Source of the DNA: Gracilariopsis chorda
Lineage: Eukaryota > Rhodophyta > Florideophyceae > Gracilariales > Gracilariaceae
Direction: 5' to 3'
Length of the DNA stretch: 64,000 nt
Assembly: GCA_003194525.1 (NCBI GenBank)
Contig: NBIV01000036.1
Span: 124,001-188,000 of the forward strand
Numbering within the stretch: the first letter of the stretch is position 1; the number at the start of each line of letters is the position of its first letter. The translations under genes were made by a program, and so were the position numbers. The notes below the pieces were generated by a model. That model searched no databases, was not told the origin of the DNA, and saw only the letters and a list, made by a program, of their open reading frames with translations. This document shows, piece after piece, positions 22,601 through 33,427 of this stretch.

Positions 22601-24424
22601 AGCATCTTTGAACACGACGAACGTGGCCTTAACGATTTTGCCGAGTGGAACGACCATCACTCAAGCATGACATATCTGACGCAAAACCAGCTCGTGCGCC
22701 TAGTCAACTGCCCGTCGAAAGACATTGGAGACTACGCTCTAATGAAGAGCCCTTTGCCACAAACTGCTCAGCTAACATCTGCCAAACAAACTGTCCTCCG
22801 AGAGCTATACGAATGCCTAGGGAATGAGCCTCTTACTGAGCACAAGCTGCAATGTGCGCCCAAGTGGTTGCTCTACGAGGCTATCTAGAAGGAGGAGCAG
22901 TCCTACCGCGAGCGGAAGGCCTTCCAGCCTGTATCGATACGCTCTCTGCCGCCATTGGCAAAACTCATCTCGTTACACCACTTCTTTGTCACCAAGCATG
23001 ACGGCGAGAGTAACACTCTCAAGCTCAAGTGCAGGCTTGTACCTCATGAAAACAACGATAAACAGAAGCACGACCTTCGATCCGATTCTTCAACTGCACA
23101 GTTCCGAACCATCCGTATCGTACTTTCCCTCGCTTCAATCTTCCACTTCACACTAGCCTCGCTCGTTGTTAAATCCGTGTACTTGTAAGCAGGCGAGCTC
23201 CACAGAGATGTATACGTCCGCCCGCCAAGAGGCTGGACTCACTACACAGATGAAGTGTGGAAACTTTTGGCCCCAGCGTACGGACCAGTGGACTCCGGCC
23301 GTCTGTGGCAGCTCTGCGTTGAAGAATGGCTCTTTGAGCAAGGTTTCGCGTCCGTCCCGGGTGTTTCCCAACTCTTTCTCCTGTGCAAAGACTCCGAACT
23401 TCAGTTGATGGTCGCCATGGCTGTCAATGACATGATATTCGCCGGAAATCCTTCGGTGCTCACCCATTTCCGGGAGGCAATAAGCGCTAAGTTCGACATC
23501 GGAAGTTTTACCTCCGGTTCGGATGTAGTCTTCAACTGACTGTTCATCCGCCAACATTCCGACTTCTCTATAAGCGTGTCTATGGAAGAATTTGCGGACT
23601 CTATCAAGCCGATTGAGTTGACACACGTGCATAAAAAGGAAAACGACGCCCAATGCACCAAGAAAGAACTACGCCACTTCCAAAGGTTGACAGGGATGTT
23701 GAACTTTCTAGGGCATGGAATCCTTCCTCAAGCATCCTTTGTTTCTAGCAATATGCAACAGAACGTGTCACGCCTTCGTGTCTCACACATCCGCCAATTG
23801 CACTCTGCTTTAGGTCACGTGAAGTGTTTAAACCCAAAGCTCACCTTCCGCTCACTTGGTGAATCGTATACTCCCAGCCGAGTCTCAGTCACTATAGTCG
23901 CGCTCAGCGATGCGTCAAGTGGCACTGGCTCTTATGGGCAAACGGGCACACTATGCTGCCTGCTCTTCCATTCGGACGTAAATCTAGTCCAGCACTATGT
24001 AGATTGTCATACTTCAAAGCAACAACGAGTTTCCTTCTCCTCTGCAGGAGCAAAGATTCTTGCTGCTGCTCACACAGTGGACAGGACCATCCAACTTGCA
24101 CAGGTACTCCCGTCTGTCATGAGTTCGAGCTGTGAAACCACTAGACCCATGCTGCAATTGTTGGTGGACTTGCACGGATTGCTCTCAACGATATCTACCC
24201 TCCACGAACAAAAGGATTATCGCTTGAGACCAACAGTCGCCCGCCTGCGAGACTGGTTCGAATCGAACGAGATCAACAAGCTAAGTTGGATACCAGGTCC
24301 ACTTAGCCTCGCAGACGCGTTGACGAAGATCAATCCTCATGCGTTCAAGATGCTCAACAAATCTATGAACGATGGTGCAATTCCCGATAGTTTGCTCAAG
24401 TTTATCGAGGTCCCGCAAGTTTAA
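19664..24424 (+). pseudogene. gag-pol region of copia element 3
   Basis: Contains gag, protease, integrase, reverse transcriptase and RNase H in Ty1/copia order, spread over several frames. The longest frame (21521-22888, 455 codons) holds the pre-integrase zinc motif (SCQKC), the integrase core and the region leading to the reverse transcriptase. Confidence 0.85.
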
Positions 24425-24477
24425 AAGTCCTTTATGTTTCGTCACTACAATTTGGTTGTAACCTCCCTCGCCTTAGC

Positions 24478-25848
24478 CTACCTTTGTCGTTTGCAATGAC
24501 GACGTTTTGACGAATATCGGTTTCCTTCACTGGAACGATGCAGCTCTTCCACCTTGCGGACCTCCATCACACGTTCAAATCCATCAGCATTACCAACGAA
24601 GCATCTCAGTGCTTTCACGCTCAAGCTCATTGGAAAATGCTTAACAGCATCCAAAATCATGCGCCACGTCGCGTCAATGCATAAAACATGATCCACTTTT
24701 CGCGCGTGCAGCCTCACACGAAAGACACCACTTGATTGGGCTACCAACCATCCAACCTTACTCTCACAATGTTTAGCGCCAAAGCGGATACGATTGAAAA
24801 TCACCCGCTTTGCGTGCGTGTTAGTCCATTGTGCAGCGCTAAAAAAAGACAACATCGGTGGTAGAGCCTCTTTGAGCATCACTTCTGTTGCGTACTCCTC
24901 GCTAATCATAAGCGCAATCGCGTTACGAAGTGAAGCTTGTAAGCACAACACCTTTGTGTTGCAAATTAGCATTCGATCCTCTTTCAGTAGAAATAATTCT
25001 GTGTCTGGAGTTGCAGCGCGAGCAGCCGGATTCGACACACGCACAGGTACAAAGGGGTGCTGCAAGCAATATTCATCCAAAGCATCAATTGCCCCAGGCG
25101 CCGCTCGCGGCAAAATCTGGTTCGCGTCGGTCAATGAGTCATACTGCAGGAAAAACTGTGTACCACCTTTCCAGATCAGGGCCTGACCAAGCGCGTTGCA
25201 CAAACCTGGCCCGTCCAGTGTGTGCAGCCGTACTTCATGCCAACCCCAATGCGGCTCATCGTGATTACGTGCATAATACGCAGGGCCTTGAATGCAACGC
25301 ACTCCTTGCGCAGATCGGAGAATACTGTCACGCAGAACAAAAACAACAGCGTCCACACTCCATTCTTCCCCACTAACCTCATCGTGGTACAAGCCCCAAC
25401 GCGAGGCCGTTTGGTGATCTAAGGATGCATTTGGGCGTGCCACCCACCAGTTAAGTATGGCCCTCCCTGCTGTTGTTAGCAGACTCGCCTGCCTCACAAC
25501 CCGATGCCGACCGTCGACATGTTCCAAATGGAATCGCACACGACCACGATAGTCACTACTAGTGATTGACACGATTTACGCCATAGTCCATTCAGAACCA
25601 CCCTGTTCTGTTGACGGATAGTCAAGAAGAAGAGTGGCGTCTATTCTTTTTTGAGCAACATATTTTTCTGCACGACGACGTACTACGTCTCCCAAGTCCC
25701 GTACATCTACTCCAGCACAACTCGTCTTTGCGCCACGCGCGACCGTCGCTAGCTTCTTCTTCTTGAACTGATACAGACTTCCTCCATCAGGATCAATACT
25801 TGCGTCGAACTTCTTCTCCACCAAACACTTCACCTGCATCACGATCAA
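24478..25848 (-). pseudogene. Antisense reading frame inside copia element 3
   Basis: Two adjoining minus-strand frames (24478-25572, 364 codons; 25576-25848, 90 codons) fill the 2-kb gap between RNase H and the 3' LTR, against the direction of gag-pol. The composition is protein-like: a Lys-rich N-terminal part, then a mixed globular part with phrases such as HWGWHEVRLHTLDGPG and VDHVLCIDATWRM. I recognise no domain. Further minus-strand coding-like sequence may continue to about 26075. About one break is apparent. It may be an accessory gene of the element or a captured host gene. Confidence 0.5.
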
Positions 25849-26440
25849 AAAAGAAGGTTAGTATTAAGCGCGCCTTTGAAGGCCCTCCAGAGCCCAGAGC
25901 AATCTGTAGATTGACGCGCTCTTTGCAAGGACGCTCTATCGACTATGGTCCCTCGGATCCAGCGTTGCACTGTTTCAATGCTTCTGTCGCCGCCGATGCG
26001 ACCACAAATATGCGAAAACCACGTCGCTTTCACCCCGATCCATAACGGTGCCACATCTGTCAAGTACCCGAACAACTTTCGTTCCGTACAGAACCTTTAG
26101 TGCTGCACAAAGCCTCCACCGCTTCCTGCACGGAGCCCACCTTCTCTCCCAACTCCATCCATTCTCCACAAACATGTCGCCTTCCAACTCCCCCGATCCC
26201 TCCGCCTCCCCGCCCTGCCGCCCTCCTCCAGGCCCCCCCAGGCATCCCAGCCGTGCATTCCCTTTCCCATGCGCTCATCACGTTGCGCTGCGGTCTACAG
26301 CTCGCCTTTCACGGTGCTGGTTCGCATCGCCTTTGTCGCTATGCAGCTGCCGTTCTTGCCGTCGCGCTGTCACCACATGCGCTAGACATCCAGCGCCACG
26401 CGTGGTCCCAATCGTTTTTACTTCTCGTCTCCTTCCTTTT

Positions 26441-26457
26441 GACGAGAACAGGGGGGG
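26441..26457 (+). other. Polypurine tract of copia element 3
   Basis: A purine run ending in seven G residues touches the first base of the 3' LTR, the expected position of the plus-strand primer. Confidence 0.75.
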
Positions 26458-26705
26458 TGTGACACATGCACGTGTACGCTTTCGTGCCAAGCTGGGACCC
26501 CGGCATCTCCCACGCTCTTCCTGGCGCGGAGGTGCAAGGGAGTATTTGAGGAGCGCGACCTAAAACGAACAAAGAAGCGCCAGCACGACGCTGGCTTGGG
26601 GAGCGGACAGCCGAAGGAATACGGCGGAGTACGTCCCTCTCGGTCCCCCGCGTTTTCGCCTCTGAAAATCCAACCCTCCGAACCCAGCGATGTCTCAGCC
26701 TTCCA
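26458..26705 (+). repeat. 3' LTR of copia element 3
   Basis: 248 bp, TG...CA, direct copy of 19430-19679. It is followed by an 18-bp sequence nearly identical to the 19 bp that precede the 5' LTR. Confidence 0.9.
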
Positions 26706-27361
26706 TACCGTCATACGGTTGTGTCACTGCGTGCAAATCCCGTGCAACATAGTGCACGACGCATGTCATGCGTCTGCTCTTGTAGAAACGGTCTTGATCA
26801 GTCTACCCATCAGTAGCTCAGTAGCTGAGGCTTGAACGTTCCCTTACTGCAAATTCTACTACACAAATATTCTCAGCTGCCAAATCAATGGAACAAACGA
26901 AACGATTCAATGCCAAAAAAGAGATTTTCTGCTTGACAAAAATCCAAAGGAGTGCACAAAGAAGGTATGACATAACACATACAATAGCACTCTAAGAAAT
27001 GTTCTTGATTGTTTTCTAACAAATAGAACGAATGCAATATGGCCTTCTAGGACATCACAAATTAAAGACTGCACAAATAAAAACCGTTTAATAAAATTAT
27101 CAAAACAATCCATGTCCATGAAGAATTCCAGGATTGAAATATAGCTGCAGAACTGTCTAAAGCAAAAAAAAAGGTGACATATCTACAAGAAGCAAATATA
27201 TGTGAAGACAAGGACACAAAGCCAAGAGCTGCGATTATATAAAGATTATAAAGATTATAATGTGTTGTTACAAAAGAATGAACCAGATGAGAAACAAACT
27301 CGGAATACACAAATTTTTCTCAAATAAGAGGATACTCCATGATATGGGAGACAATGAACGA
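26706..27361. other. Spacer between copia element 3 and the Harbinger-type element
   Basis: Begins with the 18-bp flank repeat of the copia element (26706-26723). The rest is AT-rich, with several minus-strand frames of low complexity and no likeness to a known protein. Confidence 0.4.
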
Positions 27362-27374
27362 CTCCGAAAAACAC
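27362..27374 (+). repeat. Left terminal inverted repeat, Harbinger-type element
   Basis: CTCCGAAAAACAC; pairs with 30024-30036 with one mismatch. Similarity beyond this is patchy. Confidence 0.6.
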
Positions 27375-27490
27375 GAATTGTGTACACACAACATTTGTCG
27401 AATATCTAATCATTTCTCTGTACCATTTAATGATCATGCACTGAAAATATAGGTGCAAATGACTCCACACGACACAATTGTGGACCAACT

Positions 27491-28620
27491 TTGTTGTTTG
27501 GAACACCCACAGGCCGCTCAAGCGCACTTCTAATCGATATGAACCCTCTTTTCTTTCTTCACCAACTAGAGCGCTCAAAGAAAACAGGATCAATACACTT
27601 TCGAATAGGACTCTCTCTCACTGGCAAAAGGCGTCGTGATCATCGAATTACTCGGAAAGCGTTACTAAGTCTATGTTCATCAGCGTTTACCATTCTGTTT
27701 GGCTCAGGATGCGATCAGTCCCTAACAACTCTATGTGGTTTTGACCAAAAATCGTTTGAATATTTACGTTCCTTGTATGAACCACTTTATAGAAGCTACA
27801 CCCCGTACAGTTCAAATGGTGACATTTGCATCATTCGTACTACAGCCAAAGCACGAGCTCGTCTGAGATCTTTAACAGTGTCGCATTGTCTTGCATTAAC
27901 GCTTTCCTGGTATCAAACTAGAGGATCCACGATGGTATTTTGTGTTATATTTAAGATAACGGCCTCCGTTTGTTCTATGTTTCTGCGTTTTGGACGCCGA
28001 ATTTTGCTGCGAGCGTTGCAACATGATGAAAATGCTAGAATATGGATGCCAAACGCTGAAGGAATCAGAAGATTTAAAGCTGCTGGAAGTGAAAAATACT
28101 CTCTTCTTGGAGACTTTTATGCTAGGTCGGATGGATTAAAGCTTTACCTGCAACAAACTGGGAATGCTATTATTCAAAACATGTTCTACAACGGATGGCA
28201 GCATGATCATTACAATGCATGACTCAGTTGTCGCAGAGTGGGGAAAGATATATAAATCGCGTTTACAAGGAAAGTGGTGCCACCCGTGTTGTTGACTCAG
28301 ATTTTAGCAAGGGACATAACCCATTTCTCGTAAAATCGTCTCAAGAGCTACCCATCACGACCAGCAGGACTGAAATTCTGAAGTCACGAAAAGCAACGTC
28401 TGCCCGACAGGCTGCTGAGTGGGGCATGAGAGCCTTCCAGGGTTCATTCTCTCGTTTGAAGGGCTGCTTCGTTTACGAGGAACGTGGCGAAAGAAAGCTA
28501 GTTTTGAACTTAGCCCTGCGCCTCATTAATGCTCGAACGCCACTTGTGGGTATCAACCACATACTGCACACCTTCATGCCCCACCTTAGTGTAGATGCGA
28601 ATTCAGTATTGTTCAACTAA
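27491..28620 (+). pseudogene. Harbinger-type DDE transposase, internally deleted
   Basis: The first part (to 28222) contains LCGFDQKSFEYL, the first catalytic Asp in SDGLKLYLQQ, and MFYNGWQHDHY. The second part (28219-28620, another frame) contains the second Asp in VVDSDFSKGHNPFL and a probable catalytic Glu in AAEWGMRAFQGSF. Between HDHY and MHDSVVAEWG the family normally has some 20 to 30 more residues, so a small internal deletion and a frame change are apparent. The first in-frame ATG is at 27539. It cuts DNA for transposition in intact relatives; this copy is probably inactive. Confidence 0.8.
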
Positions 28621-28639
28621 CTTGTTTTTAAGGCACTAC

Positions 28640-29792
28640 TGAGAATCACGGCTTGGGGCTTGCCCTTTTGCAAGGAACATCATAAACATTCGCATAAACG
28701 ATTTGCGACTTTGTCTGTCTTCTTCTAGCTGTTTGTGTGCTTCCCCTCTTTCGTCCTGACGCAACCTTCTCTCTTCTTTCTGCTGCTCCAGCCTAAGGCG
28801 GTCCTACTCTTGCCTTCTCACCCTTGCCTCTTCTCTTTCTTTTTCTAATCGCTGTCTTTCCGCCAGTCGAAATTCTCTTTCTTGTAAGAGAGAAGCTTTA
28901 CATTATGCCAGAACATCTTTGTCCTCTTTCTCGGGTCACCTGGCTCGTTTATGAACTACTGGATACATGGGTACGGTTGCGGGTGGTGTATCAGACCGTG
29001 CGGGAGGTGCTGTTTCTCCGTCTTCACCGCTCTCTTTCTCCTGATCTGGGTTCTTCACTGTTTGGAGATCCTCGTCACATTCCTCTCCGGAAAATACTCC
29101 ATCGACATGGCTGTCTTCGTCATCTCCCAGATCAATTCGTTCTGTCATGTCCTTTCTTATTTTTTTAGCCCTCAGCACTGACGGAGGTATGCGTGGATCT
29201 CCCGTTAGAGCTGCCTTCCTATACAGTAGCGCAAATTTTCTCCTCAAAGAATCCGTACTCTGGCTCTCTTCTGAATATTGCGCTTTGTGCGTCGCGGTGA
29301 CGACTTCCCATTCATCTCCACCAACTGGAAGTTGTTCTTCAAGAATTTATAACAAACTATGCAACTCTTTCTCGGTAAATGTTGCTCCTCGACCGGCCAA
29401 TTTGGTGCTTTTTTAACGCTCTTGATATTGTGTTTCCTCCCTCTGTTTGCAATTGTCTTGCTGCGGTGTGGGTTTTTTTTATGGTTTACAGTCTTTTCTG
29501 ATGGTGCTGAGCTTATGTTGAGAATCTGAAAAGGTGGATTTGAAGGCGTGCTGCGATTGACAATAGTCAACGGTGGTAATGTTAGATTGTCGGATTTTTC
29601 GGCCTCACGGAGCCTTTCGTACTCTACGCAAGAGGTGTTGATGCAGTCTTGACCACTTGGATTTGGGTTGCATGGAGGCTGGGTGTCAGACGTCCGAAAA
29701 GGCTGGATTTCATCGCCGTTGGGGTCGCCTTGTACCATGTTGGCGAGCCGGAGTGTCTTATGTTGTCGCCAGATACGCAAAGTGGCAATCAA
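28640..29792 (-). pseudogene. Myb/SANT-like protein of the Harbinger-type element
   Basis: The minus strand encodes LRRKFALLYRKAALTGDPRIPPSV (28936-29247), the trihelix-type Myb/SANT block found beside DDE_Tnp_4 transposases, then an acidic linker and, below 28936 in other frames, an Arg/Glu-rich coiled-coil C terminus. Upstream (29244-29792) lies a low-complexity N terminus, and the start of the Myb block is split between two frames. In related elements this protein binds the ends and brings in the transposase. Confidence 0.65.
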
Positions 29793-30023
29793 ACGACAAG
29801 AAGGGAAGCAGAACGATGGACGGGTGGTGTGTTGCTATGAACAGCGGTGGAGGCCTGTACGTGTGCTGCGTTGTGTTTGGGGCTGCTTGGAAGCAAAGAA
29901 GATTGCACGTTTGTGCGGGGGCACAAACAACTACACCCGCGTCTGAACGTCGAGCAAATTGCTTGTTTGTGTACGCACAAATATGGGCGATTTATGACCA
30001 TTGTGCACACACAAACTGTCTTT

Positions 30024-30036
30024 GTGTTTTTTGGAG
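30024..30036 (-). repeat. Right terminal inverted repeat, Harbinger-type element
   Basis: Reverse complement reads CTCCAAAAAACAC, matching 27362-27374. Confidence 0.6.
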
Positions 30037-30299
30037 TTACTCAGTATTGCAATGAAGATTTTACGGTGACAGATTCCAAACCATTTTTTCTCAGCTTCCC
30101 AAGTCATAGTAATGCAGTGCTGCGCAAAAACGCGTATCGTCGTTACACATTTCTTAGGCACGGTTTGCTAGGTAAGCGCAGAAGAGTCGAAATTCGTCAT
30201 TCTGTTTTTGAAGCAATTAGAGAAACGCATCTTGATCCACCATACTGAAATGTGGGATTCAAAGAGCACTCATGTTTTACGCTACTGAATGAAGAGAGT
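30037..30299. other. Spacer next to the piggyBac fragment
   Basis: No gene seen. It may be the 3' end of the piggyBac copy that starts at 30300. Confidence 0.3.
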
Positions 30300-31191
30300 T
30301 CACACCTGTCGAAGAGAAGTGGAGCTTGTAAAGAATTTATTACGCTGATGTTTCGATCTAGTATGCATGATAGCGGTTTCAGCAGCTTCAGAAAAATCAA
30401 TACGATTATAACGCAGGTCATTCAAGTTTTGGAATAATTCAAAGCTGTTCACATGGAATGCAGACCTGCAAGTGGAACATGCGTATATGGATTTGTTCTG
30501 GCGTTTATCTGTTCTAATTGTCTTACACAAATAACATTGTCCTTGCTTCTTATCAACACTTTCAAGCAATACATGAGGTTTCTTCGTTTTTCTCTGGTTC
30601 TCCGTTGAGGGTGATAATTTTGAATGCAAGGGCCTTCTTGCAGTGTTGAATTCCAATAACGCTCTTGCCAACTACTCCGCAACCCGGCGTGTAAAATTGT
30701 GCACATTTCATACATGTTCCGGTGCTGTAGAGTTTTGCATTATTGCGTACGCCTTGAAAATGCTTGTGTTAATAAAGAAAGTAAACACACTCATTGAAGC
30801 ATGCAGTTCTTTCTGCAAGATCCAGTTAGTTGACTTCAACTGCTTGAAGCGATCAATGGCATTCATGAACGTATTACACGCCACAATATTTGCAGGAATC
30901 TCGATGGTCGTTCTGTGAAGCGTTTCGTTCCAAACCAACCCTCAAGTAGAGCTAGTGCATCTACACATTCGACATCATGGCTAGTTTCTTCAATTATTCG
31001 AGAACGAAGAGTGAGGTCAAATCGTTTGTGTAGAATACTACAGTCTTTCTGTCTTTGACCACGAGGTAGTTGGCGTGTGGGGCAATGGTTGGTGTTTGAT
31101 TTGGCTCTTCAGGTTTTTCAAAGACTTGGCATAAAACCCACGATCCACGAATCTTGTTCCGAAGAAGAGCAATCGCCTCAGTTACAGCCAT
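30300..31191 (-). pseudogene. piggyBac transposase, C-terminal part
   Basis: Three minus-strand pieces in different frames read through the C-terminal half of a piggyBac (DDE_Tnp_1_7) transposase: APHANYLVVKDRKTVVFYTNDL (30994-31191), NTFMNAIDRFKQLKS...ELHASMSVFTFFINTSIF (30708-30938) and the Cys-rich tail CYLCKTIRTDKR...YACSTCRSAFHV (30300-30671). The N-terminal half and first catalytic Asp are missing, so it is 5' truncated near 31200, just before the inverted units. The 58775-60658 copy is a relative: both share FYTNDL, the MN-IDRF/MSSIDRF block and the Cys tail. Confidence 0.8.
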
Positions 31192-31475
31192 CCGATTGAT
31201 TCCATCGATGTTATTTATCCATACCGCTCACAGTACTTTCATCTTATTATCTGTAATGTGAAAGAGCTGGCCTACTAGAGTGTGAAGTGTATAGAATTTA
31301 TCCGTAACTACGAATCTTTACGTGTTTCAATTGATAGCTGTCTGGAACTGATGGGTCAATTGGTGACACCATAATGCCGATGTACTAAATTTGTTAATAA
31401 CTTGTTCCTCCAGTTTTCGGTTAAAAACACCTCTGAGTGTCCGGAAGAGTGAATTATATGCCACTTAGTGTATTG
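31192..31475. other. Short spacer before the left inverted unit
   Basis: Nothing recognised; perhaps more piggyBac remnant. Confidence 0.3.
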
Positions 31476-32276
31476 CAATGCCCGGAAGCGGGAGTGCCCC
31501 GAAAGATATTCGAGATCTTTCCTCGTTAGAGGTGAGCCCAGTTAGGTAGAGCCCTCCCAGGAATGGCACGACTATGTCGGGTTGTAAGGCCGAGGCCGCC
31601 CGTCGCGACTTGCGCAGGGAGGTAGAGATGAAAATCAGGTATCCGTAGGAGCGGTGTGTGAGGGTGGTCATCCTCTAGGGAGGTGAGCCCTCCACGTTAG
31701 TGGCGCATGCGAACACGACCCGTGGCTAGCGGGAAAGCGACCCTGTAAAGCGAAAAATAGGGGGAGCTGAGTCACGAGTGTCGTAAAGAAGACTAAAGGC
31801 AGTGCTGGTAATTAAAACTGATACAAGGCAAACAACAAGACCGTTGGAATAACAATCCGAATACTCGGGTTCTTTTAGACAGGCAAGGGGGTTAGACTTC
31901 CCGTATGCGACGGTGCTTCCCTCCAAAGAGGAGTAGAGAACACGCGAAGGCGGTGAGGTCTAGAGCCAATTCCCCAGATTGGAATCCCTTTTTGGGGAAG
32001 GTTTCCTGGTGGGACGGCAACTCGCCGGCGCAGTAAGTACGAACCATCCCAAAAATCTGTGTAAAAATAATAAAAAATAATAATTAAATTACTCCACTTT
32101 GGTGGTTCATGCCCACTACTGTGGCCAACCGCCGATTGACTCTTCCGTGTCCCATGTGTCTAATCCAATATTAGTGGTTGTAGTTCATGCAATGACTACG
32201 TTATCGAAACATTCGAGAAATCAACCAAGTACTAAAAATCGCTCCCTGAGGGCATTGCACTTCAAGTTCTATTCGC
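31476..32276 (-). repeat. Hairpin-rich unit, left arm of a large inverted repeat
   Basis: About 800 bp that match the reverse complement of 33428-34258 along their whole length, roughly 70 percent by eye, with strongly conserved blocks: GGGAGGGCTCTACC, a CTGGGGAATTGGCTCTAG hairpin, an AATTATTATTTTTTATTATT tract and GGCCACAGTAGTGG. The unit itself ends in TGCAATGCCC outside and GGGCATTGCA inside, i.e. short terminal inverted repeats. No protein is encoded. Serial short hairpins suggest a structured RNA or a foldback-type element. Confidence 0.7.
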
Positions 32277-33427
32277 TAAAGGTGAGGGCGACGAGGAACC
32301 ACCTCCAGCAACAACCACTTGGCGGGCTTAGACCGATGATTCGGAGTTCTTGCACGAAGTGCTTCCACTTCCACTCGAGCGTGCTGAACAAGCTCGAGGT
32401 AGGTGATTCTCAGCTTGTTCTCGCCGTAACGAGTGACAAGACTCCAGATTGTCCGGCCAAGGCCATCCATTAACATGGTGCAACGTTACCCTGCGGGGTG
32501 TACATTCCCACAACGGTGGAAGACCTTGTTAAGGCGCACCGAGTAGTCGGTTTCCGTCTCGCCTGAGCATTGACGAGTATCCCTTTTTCCTCCGCTTTGT
32601 GAGTACTATAGAGGGCCATGCCCTGGCACACTCTATAACCAGAGTTTAGAAACAGATTCATGAGTCGTGCTTCTCTATCTTTCGTGTTTAAGTGTCTTTA
32701 AACTAGGCCTCGGTTAAGAATATGAAGATATGAGTTGCACAACCATCGGTTTAGTATGGAACTGTTTCACAGTTTTCGTGTTGTGCGGCAAGAATAGAAG
32801 TAATATTTAGCTTTTGTCATCATTATGCTCATTTGCAGTGTTCAGATCGTCTACATTACATTCGCATTCGTACAATTACTCTCTCTGAAATCTGAAGTAG
32901 AGTGACTATACAGTTCGTATTGAAGTCAATGCCTTTTTATCATTCTCTAGTCACGCAGTTGTTTCCATGCCCTACTGTTTTCTATCCGACAATATTCGGT
33001 GTTCGGGAAGTTGCTGAAGAGATCAGTAACTTTTCGTAAGAACAGTTGGGAGTTATAGGACGATTATAAAATCATTAAAATTCGAGACCGGATTACTAAG
33101 CACTAGAAATTCAATCACTAGTGATGTAAATTTGACATTGTCCTCATATGTGATGAAATTTAAACTTTTCTATAAAATAAAAATTTGAAACTATTTCTAA
33201 AAATTTGTATACCATATTAATCGGAAACAAAAAGGCTTTTTAAGGCATTTAACAGTCATTAGATTTGACATAGATTTTTGTACGGTTTCTTTAAAAAATC
33301 TTTCCTTAAGAGCTTAGAAGGTAAGAAAATTAATACTACTTTTTGAATTTTCAGTAATGTATTTTCTACAGAAATGTATTTCAAGAAGCTATATTAATAA
33401 AGTTTGGTTAGATTGTTCGGAAAGGGT
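32277..33427. other. AT-rich spacer between the two inverted units
   Basis: 1.15 kb without coding signal. The left third is mixed, the rest very AT-rich. At 33118-33160 lies a sequence starting CTAGTGATG and reaching CCTCATATGTG that resembles the left end of the CTAG-bounded transposon family. Confidence 0.45.

Larger units (their letters stand above)
19430..26705 (+). mobile_element. Ty1/copia LTR element 3 (fossil, with antisense frame)
   Basis: A plus-strand copia element with LTRs of 250 and 248 bp, both TGTGACAC...TTCCA. Parts in order are gag (from 19664), a gag zinc knuckle (CYDCGDPGHC near 20752), protease (about 20990-21415), GAG-pre-integrase and integrase (21521-22888), reverse transcriptase (about 22880-23540) and RNase H (23576-24424). 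The RNase H, with DASSGTGSYGQTG and a C-terminal WIPGPLSLADALTK stretch, differs from elements 1 and 2 and recalls a lineage best known from fungi. Pol ends 2 kb before the 3' LTR; that gap carries an antisense frame. Roughly half a dozen breaks. The LTRs are clearly diverged, so the insertion is old. Confidence 0.9.
27362..30036. mobile_element. PIF/Harbinger-type DNA transposon
   Basis: Bounded by short inverted repeats CTCCGAAAAACAC (27362) and, reversed, CTCCAAAAAACAC (ending 30036). It holds the two genes of this superfamily: a DDE_Tnp_4 transposase on the plus strand (27491-28620) and a Myb/SANT-like DNA-binding protein on the minus strand (about 28640-29792), which converge. The flanking trinucleotides CGA and TTA do not match, so the target duplication (usually TWA) has decayed or the ends are slightly off. 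Both genes are damaged. Confidence 0.75.

Noticed and set aside
26048-26563. 171-codon plus-strand Pro/Ser/Arg-rich frame
   Set aside because: It runs across the C-rich end and the 3' LTR of copia element 3 and resembles no protein.
28840-29170. Plus-strand Leu/Phe-rich frame that looks like a membrane protein
   Set aside because: It is the antisense of the charged C-terminal part of the Myb/SANT-like protein.
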